NCBI GenBank assembly: GCA_014649575.1
Contig: BMTH01000008.1
Coordinates: 1 to 64,000, forward strand
DNA length: 64,000 nucleotides
Direction: 5' to 3'
DNA from: Streptomyces griseoincarnatus
GTDB taxonomy: Bacteria; Actinomycetota; Actinomycetes; Streptomycetales; Streptomycetaceae
Numbering within the stretch: the stretch's first letter is position 1; the number at the start of each line of letters is the position of its first letter. Made by a program: the position numbers and the translations under genes. Below are positions 9,123 to 17,332 of the stretch, one piece after another. The notes beneath the pieces are model-generated. The model was given only the letters and a program-made list of their open reading frames with translations, made no database searches and had not been told where the DNA came from.

Positions 9123-10154
9123 TCAGCCTTTCACACCCAGCGCGCCCAGCAACATCGGCAGCGAGGCGTGCAGTTCGCGCTCCCAGTACCGCCACGTGTG
9201 CGTGCCGGCGCCGTAGAAGTGGGTGGTGAGGCGCTTGGCGCCTACGCGCTTCAACTCGGCGGCGAGTGCGTGGTTCTGCCGGTTGAAGTCCGCCTCGAGG
9301 GCGCTCACCGCGCCAGGTTTGTCCAGCGGGCCCGCCGTGCCGTCGCCGCAGGAGAGGTACACGGGCAGCGACTTGAGGCGCTTCGCGAGGTGGAACGGGT
9401 CGTGGGCCTGCCAGATGCGCCGCTGCGCGACCGGGTCGCCCCACACCCGGAGGGGGTCGTTGCCCTGGCCTGCGAACAGGCCCAGGATGCGGTTGACCGA
9501 CTCGTCGTTGAGGAGCGGGTGTGCGGAACCCGAGTACGCGGCCGTCGCCTTGAACATGCCGGGGTGCCGGGCGGCGTACAGCAGGGCGCCCTGGCCGCCC
9601 ATCGACAGCCCGGCGACGACGCGGTTGCGGCCCGCGCCCCAGTCACGTTCGAGGAGGTGGCGCAGTTCGACCGTGTGGAAGGTCTCCCAGGCGGGGTCAC
9701 CGCCCTCGCCGTGGTTCCACCAGTCGCTGTACCAGCCGTTCCAGCCCGCCTCCGGCATGACCACGAGCACATTGCGCAGGCTGTCGGTCTCGGTGACGTC
9801 GGTCATCGCGGTCCAGGACGTGTAGTCGCCGCAGCAGCCGTGCAACAGCCAGAAGGTGGGCCAGTGTTGACGTCGGTCGGCAGGATCCCAGCCGTCCGGG
9901 GTCAGCAGGCGGACCTTGACGGTGCGGCCGCCGAGCGCCGTCGAGCGGACCGACAGGTCCACCTGGCGCTCCGCGACCTGCGTGACCGCCACGACCTCGG
10001 CGCCGCGTCGCCCCGTCTCGCCCTGCGGAGAACGCGTATCGGCGGCATCTGCGCGGGTCGGGGCGACGAGCGTCGGTGTCGTCGGTACGAGGGCGAGGAT
10101 CAGGACGGCGAGGACGAGACGTACACGGGCTCGGAAAGTGACTGCGGCGGTCAC
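9123..10154 (-). CDS. Secreted alpha/beta-hydrolase esterase (PF00756 type)
   Basis: 343 residues from a GTG start at 10154, chosen because AGGGAG lies 6 nt upstream and it places a signal peptide (RVRLVLAVLILALVP, then ADA) at the N-terminus. The alpha/beta-hydrolase fold is shown by the oxyanion strand WLLHGCCGDYTSW, the nucleophile elbow GLSMGG (S184) and a C-terminal GAGTHTWRYW with the catalytic His. This is the esterase D/mycolyltransferase-like group, which acts on extracellular acyl esters; the substrate is unknown. It is convergent with the MerR gene, 7 nt apart. Confidence 0.85.
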   Translation of the reverse strand: MTAAVTFRARVRLVLAVLILALVPTTPTLVAPTRADAADTRSPQGETGRRGAEVVAVTQVAERQVDLSVRSTALGGRTVKVRLLTPDGWDPADRRQHWPTFWLLHGCCGDYTSWTAMTDVTETDSLRNVLVVMPEAGWNGWYSDWWNHGEGGDPAWETFHTVELRHLLERDWGAGRNRVVAGLSMGGQGALLYAARHPGMFKATAAYSGSAHPLLNDESVNRILGLFAGQGNDPLRVWGDPVAQRRIWQAHDPFHLAKRLKSLPVYLSCGDGTAGPLDKPGAVSALEADFNRQNHALAAELKRVGAKRLTTHFYGAGTHTWRYWERELHASLPMLLGALGVKG

Positions 10155-10382
10155 GGCGGCTCCCTGCGGTGCTGTTCGTCGCTGCGGTGGGGGGCGGCGG
10201 GGCGAGGAGCGGGTGTGCCCTGAGGCAGCATCCACCACATGAGGCGATCGGCGACAGACCACGATCGGCCTGGGCATGACCCGAGCGTGAACGATCCCTC
10301 GCTCGGCCGCGTGCGCACCCGCCCGCGGGCCGGGGTAGCTTGAGGCTCATCGAACCAACCCGTGAGGGGAGGGGGACGTGTG

Positions 10383-10715
10383 GTGACCGAGGAGTTCCTC
10401 ATGCGTCTCGACGACGGCATGCTCGCGTACTTCCGTGACATGGCCGACGAGATGGTGAGCCGGTTCGGCATCTCGCGCGCCGAGGCCGTGGCGCGGATCA
10501 ACGCCCGCTACGGCGCCTTGGACATCGCGCCGTACCCCGACCTCATGTGCCACGAGGAACCGGCGTACTGGGCGTACGGCGCCTATTACGTGCCGGACGC
10601 TGCCGGCCGACTTCCCTGCGGGGACGAGGGGTACGACCGACAGTTCGACGTCTCCTCCCTCGTGGTGCGGCCCGCGCCGGCGCCCGGCTCACCCGCGTGG
10701 ACACTCACGGAGTGA
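10383..10715 (+). CDS. Conserved hypothetical protein
   Basis: 110 residues. The GTG at 10383 has a purine-rich GAGGGGAGGGGG block 7 nt upstream. The N-terminal half is helical and acidic (EEFLMRLDDGMLAYFRDMADEM, then a 'GISRAEAVARIN' helix) and the C-terminal half is rich in Tyr, Pro and Asp. No catalytic motif, signal or membrane segment is visible. I do not recognise the family. It stands alone between the secreted esterase and the glycosidase gene. Confidence 0.65.
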   Translation: MTEEFLMRLDDGMLAYFRDMADEMVSRFGISRAEAVARINARYGALDIAPYPDLMCHEEPAYWAYGAYYVPDAAGRLPCGDEGYDRQFDVSSLVVRPAPAPGSPAWTLTE

Positions 10716-10746
10716 GCCGGGGCCGGACCTGATTCGACACCTCTCG

Positions 10747-12399
10747 TCAGCGCCTGCGCGGCAGAATCAACAGCGCGTCACCGACCGGCCGTTCCCCCGC
10801 CGCGTCCGACGGACGGTTGATCACCTGGCCGTTCGTCACCATCGTCGTCGATCCGCCCCCGTCGAGGTTGACGGCGTCCCTCAGACCGAGGGAACGGGCC
10901 ACCTTCGCGCTCTCGGTGATGCTCAGCCCGAGGGAGGCCGTGCTGCGGCCGTCGGCCGTGACCAGGACGGTGCGGCCGGCCGCGTCCGTGCCGGCGAGGG
11001 TGCGGGGGTTGCGCTTGTGGACCCAGCCGTAGTACCAGCTGGGGTCGTCCGGGTGGACCATCCCGTCGGTGGCGGGGGTGACGTGGAGGCGTCCGTCGCG
11101 CACCAGTTCAGGGCCCGCGTTGACGATCTCCGTCCCCGGTGACGGCGTCACGCGGCGGCCCTGGTCGTCGCGGAGGGTCGTCTCGACGCGCAGGCGCTCG
11201 CCCGGACGGGCCAGAGCCGTCAGTTCGGCCACCTGCCGGCCGGTCGCCTGGATCGAGCTGCCGCCGGGCGGAAGCGGGCCCCCACGGACGGAGCGCAGTT
11301 CCAGCACCCGGCCCCGGCTGTCCAGGACGGCTTCCACGCCCTCGCCCTGCGGCGTGCTCGCGCCGTACTCCTGGGTGAACGCGACAAGTTGGTCGGGATT
11401 GGTGCACGTCACGTCGTGCAGGGGCAGCGAGGTGGGGCTGTCGCCCTCGCCGCCGCCGCAGTTGCGGATCAGGCCGGGTACGCGGTTGACGCCGTTGAGT
11501 GGCAGGGTGGTGCCGCGGGCGGTGACCCGTCCCTCCCAGGTGAGGCGGGTGATCTGGGTGCTGCGGCCGCCGTCGCGGACGACGAGGCCGGGGCGTCCGC
11601 TGACCGGTTCGCTCAACAGGCGCCCGGCGTACACGCCGACGCCCGCCGGGTCGCCGGGCGCGCCGGAGCGGGGGTCGAGGACGAAGAAGCCCGCGTTGAC
11701 CGCGGCGACGGCTCCGGCGTCGGTGGCGAGGGTGCTGACGGTCTCACGGTTCTCGATGTCGGGGCCGTAGGTGGCGTCCAGGGTGCCGCGGAAGGTGCGC
11801 GGGTCGATGGTCAGGACATCGAGGCGCCAGGGGCCGCGGTCGGTGGTCGCGCCGTCCCAGCCGGTGTAGGTGACCGAGCCGCCGTATCCGGCGTTGATCA
11901 CGCGGATGCGCTCCGTCGCCGCGGCGGACTGGGAGGGGAAGCTGCCGATGCGGACGCGCCAGCCGAGCGTTCCGCCCGAGTAGTCCGTCGTCCTCGGTGT
12001 CGTCACCCGTTCGGCCCGCGCGTCGAAGCCGTCGCCTCGCAGCTCGGCGGCGAGTTCGTCGGCGCTGGCCTTGTCCTTGAGGGCGGTCGGCGGTGCGTCG
12101 GGGTCGGGTGAGGTGTCACCGCCGGGGATGGACGCCTCCACGGTCCAGCGGTGTGCCGGGTCCACGGCGCCGCGCACGATGCGGGTGAGCGTCAGACCGG
12201 GCCGCAGTGTCTGGGTGGTGCGGGTTTCGGCGAGGCCGGCCGGGCCCAGCGGGAGGGCCGCGCGGGCGTCGGCGGTGCGAGTGCCGGAGGCGCGGTTGTC
12301 GGCGGTGCGGCTTTCGGTGGACGCCTGGGCCGGGAGCCCGGTCACCGCCAGGACGACACCAAGGCCGACGGCCGCCCCGCCGAGTCTTCTCTTCTTCAT
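10747..12399 (-). CDS. Secreted phosphodiester glycosidase-family protein with SPOR-like domain
   Basis: 550 residues. The ATG at 12399 is preceded by GAGAGGG and gives a signal peptide (MKKRRLGGAAVGLG..., then LPAQA). A SPOR-like segment (about residues 110-190: SADELAAELRGDGF, WRVRIGSFPSQSAA) suggests glycan binding. It is followed by a NAGPA/PF09992 domain with the hallmark AVNAGFF, a GVGVYAGRLLSEP strand and the C-terminal NLDGGGSTTMV motif. The family cleaves N-acetylglucosamine-phosphodiester or related linkages; bacterial members act outside the cell on wall or capsule glycans. The exact substrate is unknown. Confidence 0.85.
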   Translation of the reverse strand: MKKRRLGGAAVGLGVVLAVTGLPAQASTESRTADNRASGTRTADARAALPLGPAGLAETRTTQTLRPGLTLTRIVRGAVDPAHRWTVEASIPGGDTSPDPDAPPTALKDKASADELAAELRGDGFDARAERVTTPRTTDYSGGTLGWRVRIGSFPSQSAAATERIRVINAGYGGSVTYTGWDGATTDRGPWRLDVLTIDPRTFRGTLDATYGPDIENRETVSTLATDAGAVAAVNAGFFVLDPRSGAPGDPAGVGVYAGRLLSEPVSGRPGLVVRDGGRSTQITRLTWEGRVTARGTTLPLNGVNRVPGLIRNCGGGEGDSPTSLPLHDVTCTNPDQLVAFTQEYGASTPQGEGVEAVLDSRGRVLELRSVRGGPLPPGGSSIQATGRQVAELTALARPGERLRVETTLRDDQGRRVTPSPGTEIVNAGPELVRDGRLHVTPATDGMVHPDDPSWYYGWVHKRNPRTLAGTDAAGRTVLVTADGRSTASLGLSITESAKVARSLGLRDAVNLDGGGSTTMVTNGQVINRPSDAAGERPVGDALLILPRRR

Positions 12400-12738
12400 C
12401 GTTGACCGCCCTCTCGCGCGTCGAGCCTGCCCGCGTCGCTCGTGGAGCGAAGCCCCGGTTGGGAACATGCGTCACTTTCTCGCCCTGTGCTGACGGCGTC
12501 ACGAACAGTCACTTAACGCACGCTGGACAAGTATCGACCTGTGGGAACGTGCGTCAAGAAGGCGTGACCGCCTGCCAGTCGGGAAGCGCGGGGGCCTGGT
12601 CCGGTGGGCGCGGCGTCACACCGTCGGGTGCCGCCGATGGCCGCGCGTCCGGCGTTGTCCACAGCCCTGAGCCGTTGTCAGTGGCCGCCGATAGATTCTT
12701 TCGCGTCCCGCCGGTCCGGCGAGGACATCCCCTTTCGT
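12400..12738. other. Intergenic region between divergent genes
   Basis: About 340 nt separating the leftward glycosidase gene from the rightward zinc-finger/vWA/MoxR operon. It should hold both promoters. A locally AT-richer patch at about 12505-12535 is the most promoter-like part, but I find no convincing -10/-35 pair, no clear dyad and no credible small gene. Confidence 0.4.
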
Positions 12739-13260
12739 ATGCATGGGAGAGGTGCGTTGTCGGATTGGGAGAGGTCGAGCACGGTGCGGGTGGTGCCGTC
12801 CGCGCGGCCGCGGAAGCTCGCCAAGGTGCCGTTCGTGGAGCTGGCGGACGGGCGGTTGCAGGGTGTGGTGTCCAGCGGCTCCGACATCGGCCGGGTGTAC
12901 GTGTCGTCGGTGGAGGCGGGGACGTACGCGTTCTCGTGCAGCACGAACAACAACCGGCCGTGCGGCGGGGCGCGCGGCGCGTTCTGCAACCACATACGGG
13001 CGCTGATCGGTGAGGCCGTGCTCCAGTACGGCGCGGAGCGCGTCGCCCGCTACCTGAAGGTGGACGTGTCCGGTGAGCAGACGGACGCGCAGGGCCTGAC
13101 CTCGGCCATGACGTCGACGCGCCCCGCCCAGGGGGACAGGTCGGCCGCGGCCCAGGTGTTCAGCCGGTTCCTGCGCCACCTGGCCTACCTGGAGTTCGCA
13201 CCGACGACCGCGCCTGTGCCGGAGATGCACTGGTTCCCGACGACCGGGGCGGTGGCGTGA
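12739..13260 (+). CDS. Small SWIM-like zinc-finger protein, first gene of the vWA/MoxR operon
   Basis: 173 residues from ATG 12739; a TTG at 12757 with GGGAGAGG just upstream is an alternative start. The Cys/His cluster C67-x7-C75-x7-C83-N-H85 is a SWIM-like zinc site whose last part (C-x-H) fits SWIM, while the usual first CxC is altered. The flanks fit a small nucleic-acid or protein-binding finger. It overlaps the next gene by 1 nt (TGATG), so the two are translationally coupled. In related operons a SWIM protein opens the MoxR/vWA cluster. Its function there is unknown. Confidence 0.65.
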   Translation: MHGRGALSDWERSSTVRVVPSARPRKLAKVPFVELADGRLQGVVSSGSDIGRVYVSSVEAGTYAFSCSTNNNRPCGGARGAFCNHIRALIGEAVLQYGAERVARYLKVDVSGEQTDAQGLTSAMTSTRPAQGDRSAAAQVFSRFLRHLAYLEFAPTTAPVPEMHWFPTTGAVA

Positions 13261-14651
13261 TGCGAGCGGATCTGCTGACCGACGCCGTCGAAGGGCTGGA
13301 CGAGGCGCTGGGCGCCGTGGACGGCTTCGACCAGGTGCTCGTGGGCGGGCTGCTGCGTCCGCAGCCGGCGCAGGCGGTCGGACTGGCCGCGTTGGCGGAC
13401 GCCGTCGCCGGGTCGCCGCTGGCCGGGCGGGTCGCCGAAGCGGCGGAGAAGTCCGCGGCGGGGGCCGCGGACGAGGACCACTACCTGGCGCTGGCCGCCG
13501 CGCGCTCGGCGCTGCTGGGTTCCGTGCATGACGCGCTCGTCGCGCGGGTCGAGGAGGCGGTAGGGCGGCCGCGCGCCGAGGAGCCGGCCGCCACGGCCGA
13601 CGGCGCCGAGCATCCGGTGAACCTGCTGATGGCGACGCGTGGCTGGCTGTGCGACGTGGCACGAGCCGGCTGGCAGGGGATCGACCACGAACTGATCGGC
13701 GGCGCGGCCCCCGTCGTGACCGCGATGCTGCCCGAGCCGGGGCTGCGGCGGCTCGCCACGCTGCTCGACGGCTTCGCCGCGGAGCTCGCCGCGTCCTGCC
13801 CCGGCGCCACGCTGGAGCGGATGCCGGTACGGCGGTGGGCCGACCTGTGGTCGCGGGCCATGTTGCTGACGCTCCCCGGCGCGGACCGGGCGACAGCCGT
13901 GGCGGAGGCCACCGGCCGTCTGCTGCCGCTCGGGGTCGACCTGCACGAGCACGCCACGGCGGTGCAGGCACAGGTGCACGCGGTGTTCGAGCCGGCGGAC
14001 GGCGGGACGCCCCGTCTGGTGCGGGCCGGCGTGTCCGCGCCCAAGCCGGACACGGTCGTCGGCGCGGGGCTGTGGCAGCTGCTGCGACCGCACATGTCGC
14101 TGCTGGCCGCGGTCAGTGAGGGGCGTGCCATGGAGCTCGATGCCATGCCCGTCACTGCCGAGGGCGACCTGATCTGGGACGACGCCCGCGCCACGCAGGG
14201 CGAGCCCGCGGAGCCCTTCACCACCGCGCGGGTGGCGCTGCCGACCGCTGCCGCCGCCCCCGTGGCGCCGGTGGACCGGCATCCGGCGCGGATCGCCGTG
14301 CCCGTGCTGCTCGAGGGTTACGCCGTGGAGGACGCGGGTGAAGGGGTCGCCTTCCGGGTCGCCGGCGAGCGTCTGGCCGTCGGCACCGGCCGGGTGCCCG
14401 CCGCCGGGCCGCTGACCGCGGACGCCGTCGCCTCGTCCGCCGCGTGTCTCGGCCTGCTGCGCTGGGACGCCGGTCAGTTCCTGCTCCAGCCGTTGGCCGT
14501 GGAGCGCACGGTGCGGAAGAAGGCCGTCGCCGTGCACGCGGGGGCCTGGGCGGGTGGCACGGCCGACAAAGCGGGCGTACGGGCCGAGAAGGCCGCCACC
14601 GACGCCGTCAATGTGCTGCGTGAGCGCGCGGGAAGGCTGCTGCGGAAATGA
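13260..14651 (+). CDS. Unknown protein of the vWA/MoxR operon
   Basis: 463 residues from ATG 13260 (a GTG one codon earlier is possible). It is rich in Ala, Leu, Arg and Glu and largely helical in the first 250 residues, with no signal peptide, membrane segment or recognised catalytic motif. The C-terminal third looks beta-rich (RIAVPVLLEGYAVEDAGEG, then GVAFRVAGERLAVG). Its stop overlaps the vWA gene start (ATGA), so the proteins are made together and probably work in one complex. I do not recognise the family. Confidence 0.75.
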   Translation: MRADLLTDAVEGLDEALGAVDGFDQVLVGGLLRPQPAQAVGLAALADAVAGSPLAGRVAEAAEKSAAGAADEDHYLALAAARSALLGSVHDALVARVEEAVGRPRAEEPAATADGAEHPVNLLMATRGWLCDVARAGWQGIDHELIGGAAPVVTAMLPEPGLRRLATLLDGFAAELAASCPGATLERMPVRRWADLWSRAMLLTLPGADRATAVAEATGRLLPLGVDLHEHATAVQAQVHAVFEPADGGTPRLVRAGVSAPKPDTVVGAGLWQLLRPHMSLLAAVSEGRAMELDAMPVTAEGDLIWDDARATQGEPAEPFTTARVALPTAAAAPVAPVDRHPARIAVPVLLEGYAVEDAGEGVAFRVAGERLAVGTGRVPAAGPLTADAVASSAACLGLLRWDAGQFLLQPLAVERTVRKKAVAVHAGAWAGGTADKAGVRAEKAATDAVNVLRERAGRLLRK

Positions 14652-16090
14652 GCGAGGTGAGCGTCGTCGAGGGAGGCGCCGAGGACGGGGCGCCCGTACC
14701 GGACTCCGACGAGAACCGGCGGCAGGTCCTGTACTGGCGGCTGCTGGCCCGGCTCTTCGACCCGGAGGAGCAGGCATCGCTGGAGTCGGCGAGTGTCGCC
14801 GTGGTCGAGGACATCGGGCTGCCGGTGGCGCTGCTCGACCCAGCCGCGTCCGTCGACTCCGTGGTGCAGCGCCATCCCGACCTGGCCGCCGAGTTCGACG
14901 GGCTGATGACGCCGGAGCCGGACGCGGACGGCGAGCGGGACCGGGCCGCCGAGGTGCGGCGGGCGGCGCTGGTGTCGAAGGTGCTGCTCAACGTCTTCTC
15001 GACCGGCAACGGCACGGTCACCGCCGAGCAGCTCGCCCGCTGGCAGTCGGACGCCGGCTGGCTGGAGCGGGCGCTGGGCTGTCGGCCCGGTGACCTGCGC
15101 GGCGGCCGGGGCGGTGCGGGCCGGGCACGTGCCGGCGGAGGGGTGAGTCCGACCGGCACCGGTGTCGGTACGCCCGCGCCCGATCTGAGCAGGCTGATTC
15201 CCGAGATCGGACCCGAACTGGGTTCGATCGAGGCCGGCCTGGTGCAGCGCATGCATCTGCGCGAGGTGCTGGCCGACCCGGCCCTCGCCTCGCGGCTGAC
15301 GCCCAGCATGTCGCTGATCGAGCAGCTGCTGCGGGACAAGAACAACCTCTCCGGGCTCGCCCTCGCCAACGCCAAGGCGCTGATCCGGCGCTACGTCGAC
15401 GAGGTCACGGAAGTGCTGCGCACGCAGGTGGAGAAGGCCTCGGTCGGCGAGCTGGACCGGTCCGTGCCGCCCAAGCGGGTGTTCCGCAACCTCGACCTGG
15501 ACCGCACCATCTGGAAGAACCTGACCAACTGGGACCCGGAGGAGGAGCAGCTGTACGTCGACCGGCTCTACTACCGGCACACCAGCCGGAAGACGACGCC
15601 GCAGCGGCTGATCGTCGTGGTGGACCAGTCGGGGTCCATGGTCGACTCGATGGTCAACTGCACCATCCTGGCGTCGATCTTCGCGGGCCTGCCCAAGGTG
15701 GACGTGCACCTCATCGCGTACGACACGCAGGCACTGGACCTGACGCCGTGGGCGCACGACCCGTTCGAGACGCTGCTGCGCACCCAGCTCGGCGGCGGCA
15801 CGGACGGCACGGTCGCCATGGCGCTCGCCCAGCCCAAGATCGCCGAGCCGCGCAACACCGTGGTGGTGTGGATCTCCGACTTCTACGAATGGCGCACGGA
15901 CGAGCTGTTCGAGAGCATGGCCGCCATCCACCGTTCCGGGGCGAGATTCATCCCGGTCGGGTCGGTGACCAGCTCCGGCCGCGGCAGCGTCAACCCGTGG
16001 TTCCGGGAGAAGTTCAAGGACCTGGGCACGCCGGTGATATCCGGCCACATCAAGAAGCTCGTGCACGAGCTGAAGACGTTCCTGACGTGA
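14648..16090 (+). CDS. vWA (MIDAS) domain protein
   Basis: 480 residues. The N-terminal half is a helical, Asp/Glu/Arg-rich region with no recognised motif. The C-terminal von Willebrand A domain begins near residue 318 (RLIVVVDQSGSM) and has a complete MIDAS: D-x-S-G-S at about 325-329, the Thr of GGGTDG, and the Asp of WISDFYE. Such cytosolic vWA proteins pair with MoxR AAA+ ATPases in metal-dependent assembly or remodelling. The start overlaps the preceding stop by 4 nt, and the MoxR gene follows after a 117-nt spacer. Confidence 0.88.
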   Translation: MSEVSVVEGGAEDGAPVPDSDENRRQVLYWRLLARLFDPEEQASLESASVAVVEDIGLPVALLDPAASVDSVVQRHPDLAAEFDGLMTPEPDADGERDRAAEVRRAALVSKVLLNVFSTGNGTVTAEQLARWQSDAGWLERALGCRPGDLRGGRGGAGRARAGGGVSPTGTGVGTPAPDLSRLIPEIGPELGSIEAGLVQRMHLREVLADPALASRLTPSMSLIEQLLRDKNNLSGLALANAKALIRRYVDEVTEVLRTQVEKASVGELDRSVPPKRVFRNLDLDRTIWKNLTNWDPEEEQLYVDRLYYRHTSRKTTPQRLIVVVDQSGSMVDSMVNCTILASIFAGLPKVDVHLIAYDTQALDLTPWAHDPFETLLRTQLGGGTDGTVAMALAQPKIAEPRNTVVVWISDFYEWRTDELFESMAAIHRSGARFIPVGSVTSSGRGSVNPWFREKFKDLGTPVISGHIKKLVHELKTFLT

Positions 16091-16118
16091 GCGCCGGCGC
16101 TCCCGCGCCCCGAAGCCC

Positions 16119-16192
16119 CGTCTTCTCATCTTCTCGACTTACCCACTCACCGACTTCTCGACTTCTCGTTTCCGACTTCGACTTCGACTTCG
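16119..16192 (+). repeat. Pyrimidine-rich tandem repeats before the MoxR gene
   Basis: The spacer between the vWA and MoxR genes contains repeated CTTCTCGACTT-like units and ends in consecutive CGACTT units at 16173-16192, next to the ribosome binding site (GAAAGG, 16192-16197). It breaks an otherwise overlapping operon. It could form an RNA structure or slip in copy number. Confidence 0.6.
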
Positions 16193-16207
16193 AAAGGCTC
16201 ATTCCTC

Positions 16208-17332
16208 ATGTCCGAACTGCTGCGCGCCCCCGCCGAGATCAAGTACGCCGAGGAGCTCGACTGGCTGGAGTCGATCGACGACAACCCCAAGCCGTTCTCG
16301 TGGCGCCTCTCTCCGAAAATGGTGCGGCTGTTCATCCTCGGCTCGGAGCGGGCCGACGGGCTGGACCGTGAGGTCTCGCAGAAGTGGTTCGGCGACCGCA
16401 GCTTCGTGGAGCGGTCGATCGTCACCCTCGCCTCCGACCGCGGCCTGCTGCTGATCGGCGACCCCGGCACGGGCAAGAGCTGGCTGGCCGAACTGCTGTC
16501 GGCGGCGATCTGCCGCAACTCGACCCTGGTCGTCCAGGGCACGGCCGGCACCACCGAGGACCACATCAAGTACTCGTGGAACGTGTCGATGGTGATCGCC
16601 AAGGGCCAGTCACGGGAGTCGATGATCCCCTCGCCGATCATGACCGCGATGGAGACCGGCGCCATCGGCCGCTTCGAGGAGCTGACCCGGTCCACCAGCG
16701 ATGTGCAGGACGCGCTGATCTCGATCCTGTCGGAGAAGTACGTCTCCGTCCCCGAGCTGGAGAGCGGGGGCGGCGACGACAACATCGTGTTCGCCAAGCC
16801 GGGCTTCTCGATCATCGCCACCGCCAACAGCCGCGACCGGGGCGTCAACGACCTGTCGTCCGCGCTGAAGCGGCGCTTCAACTTCGTCCGCATCCCGGTG
16901 GTGACGAACAAGAAGAGCGAGGCGGAGATCGTCCGCTTCCGCACCGAGGAGCTGCTGCGCCGGCACGCCATCGACCTGGACGTGCCACCCACGCTGCTCG
17001 ACGTGCTGCTGCAGAGCTTCGCCGATCTGCGCGCCTCCGCCGCTGCGGCCGGCAGCGACGACGAGAAGCTGGAGTCCGCGCTGTCGACGGCCGAGCAGAT
17101 CGGCGTCCTGGAGGACGCGGTACTGCACGGCAACTTCTTCGGTGAGCGTGCCCTGACCGCCCGCACCCTGGCGTCCTCGCTGGTCGGCTCGCTGACCCGG
17201 CGGGAGCCGGAGGACCTCGCCATACTCAACAAGTACCTGCACGGGGTGGTCGAGCCGCGCAGCAAGGAGGAGGGCGGGGCCTGGCCCGAGTTCCTCGAGG
17301 GCGGCCGCGACGCGATCGCCACCCTGTCGTGA
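16208..17332 (+). CDS. MoxR-type AAA+ ATPase
   Basis: 374 residues. Walker A GDPGTGKS lies at about residues 84-91 and is followed by an AAA+ core with ALISILSEKYV, a sensor-1-like IIATANSRDRGVNDL stretch and the SSALKRRFNF arginine-finger/sensor region, which is the MoxR/RavA style. The C-terminal helical lid extends to about residue 350. The ATP-driven chaperone activity is expected to act on or with the vWA partner. The stop overlaps the GTG of the next gene (GTGA), so ATPase and DUF5682 protein are translationally coupled. Confidence 0.88.
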   Translation: MSELLRAPAEIKYAEELDWLESIDDNPKPFSWRLSPKMVRLFILGSERADGLDREVSQKWFGDRSFVERSIVTLASDRGLLLIGDPGTGKSWLAELLSAAICRNSTLVVQGTAGTTEDHIKYSWNVSMVIAKGQSRESMIPSPIMTAMETGAIGRFEELTRSTSDVQDALISILSEKYVSVPELESGGGDDNIVFAKPGFSIIATANSRDRGVNDLSSALKRRFNFVRIPVVTNKKSEAEIVRFRTEELLRRHAIDLDVPPTLLDVLLQSFADLRASAAAAGSDDEKLESALSTAEQIGVLEDAVLHGNFFGERALTARTLASSLVGSLTRREPEDLAILNKYLHGVVEPRSKEEGGAWPEFLEGGRDAIATLS

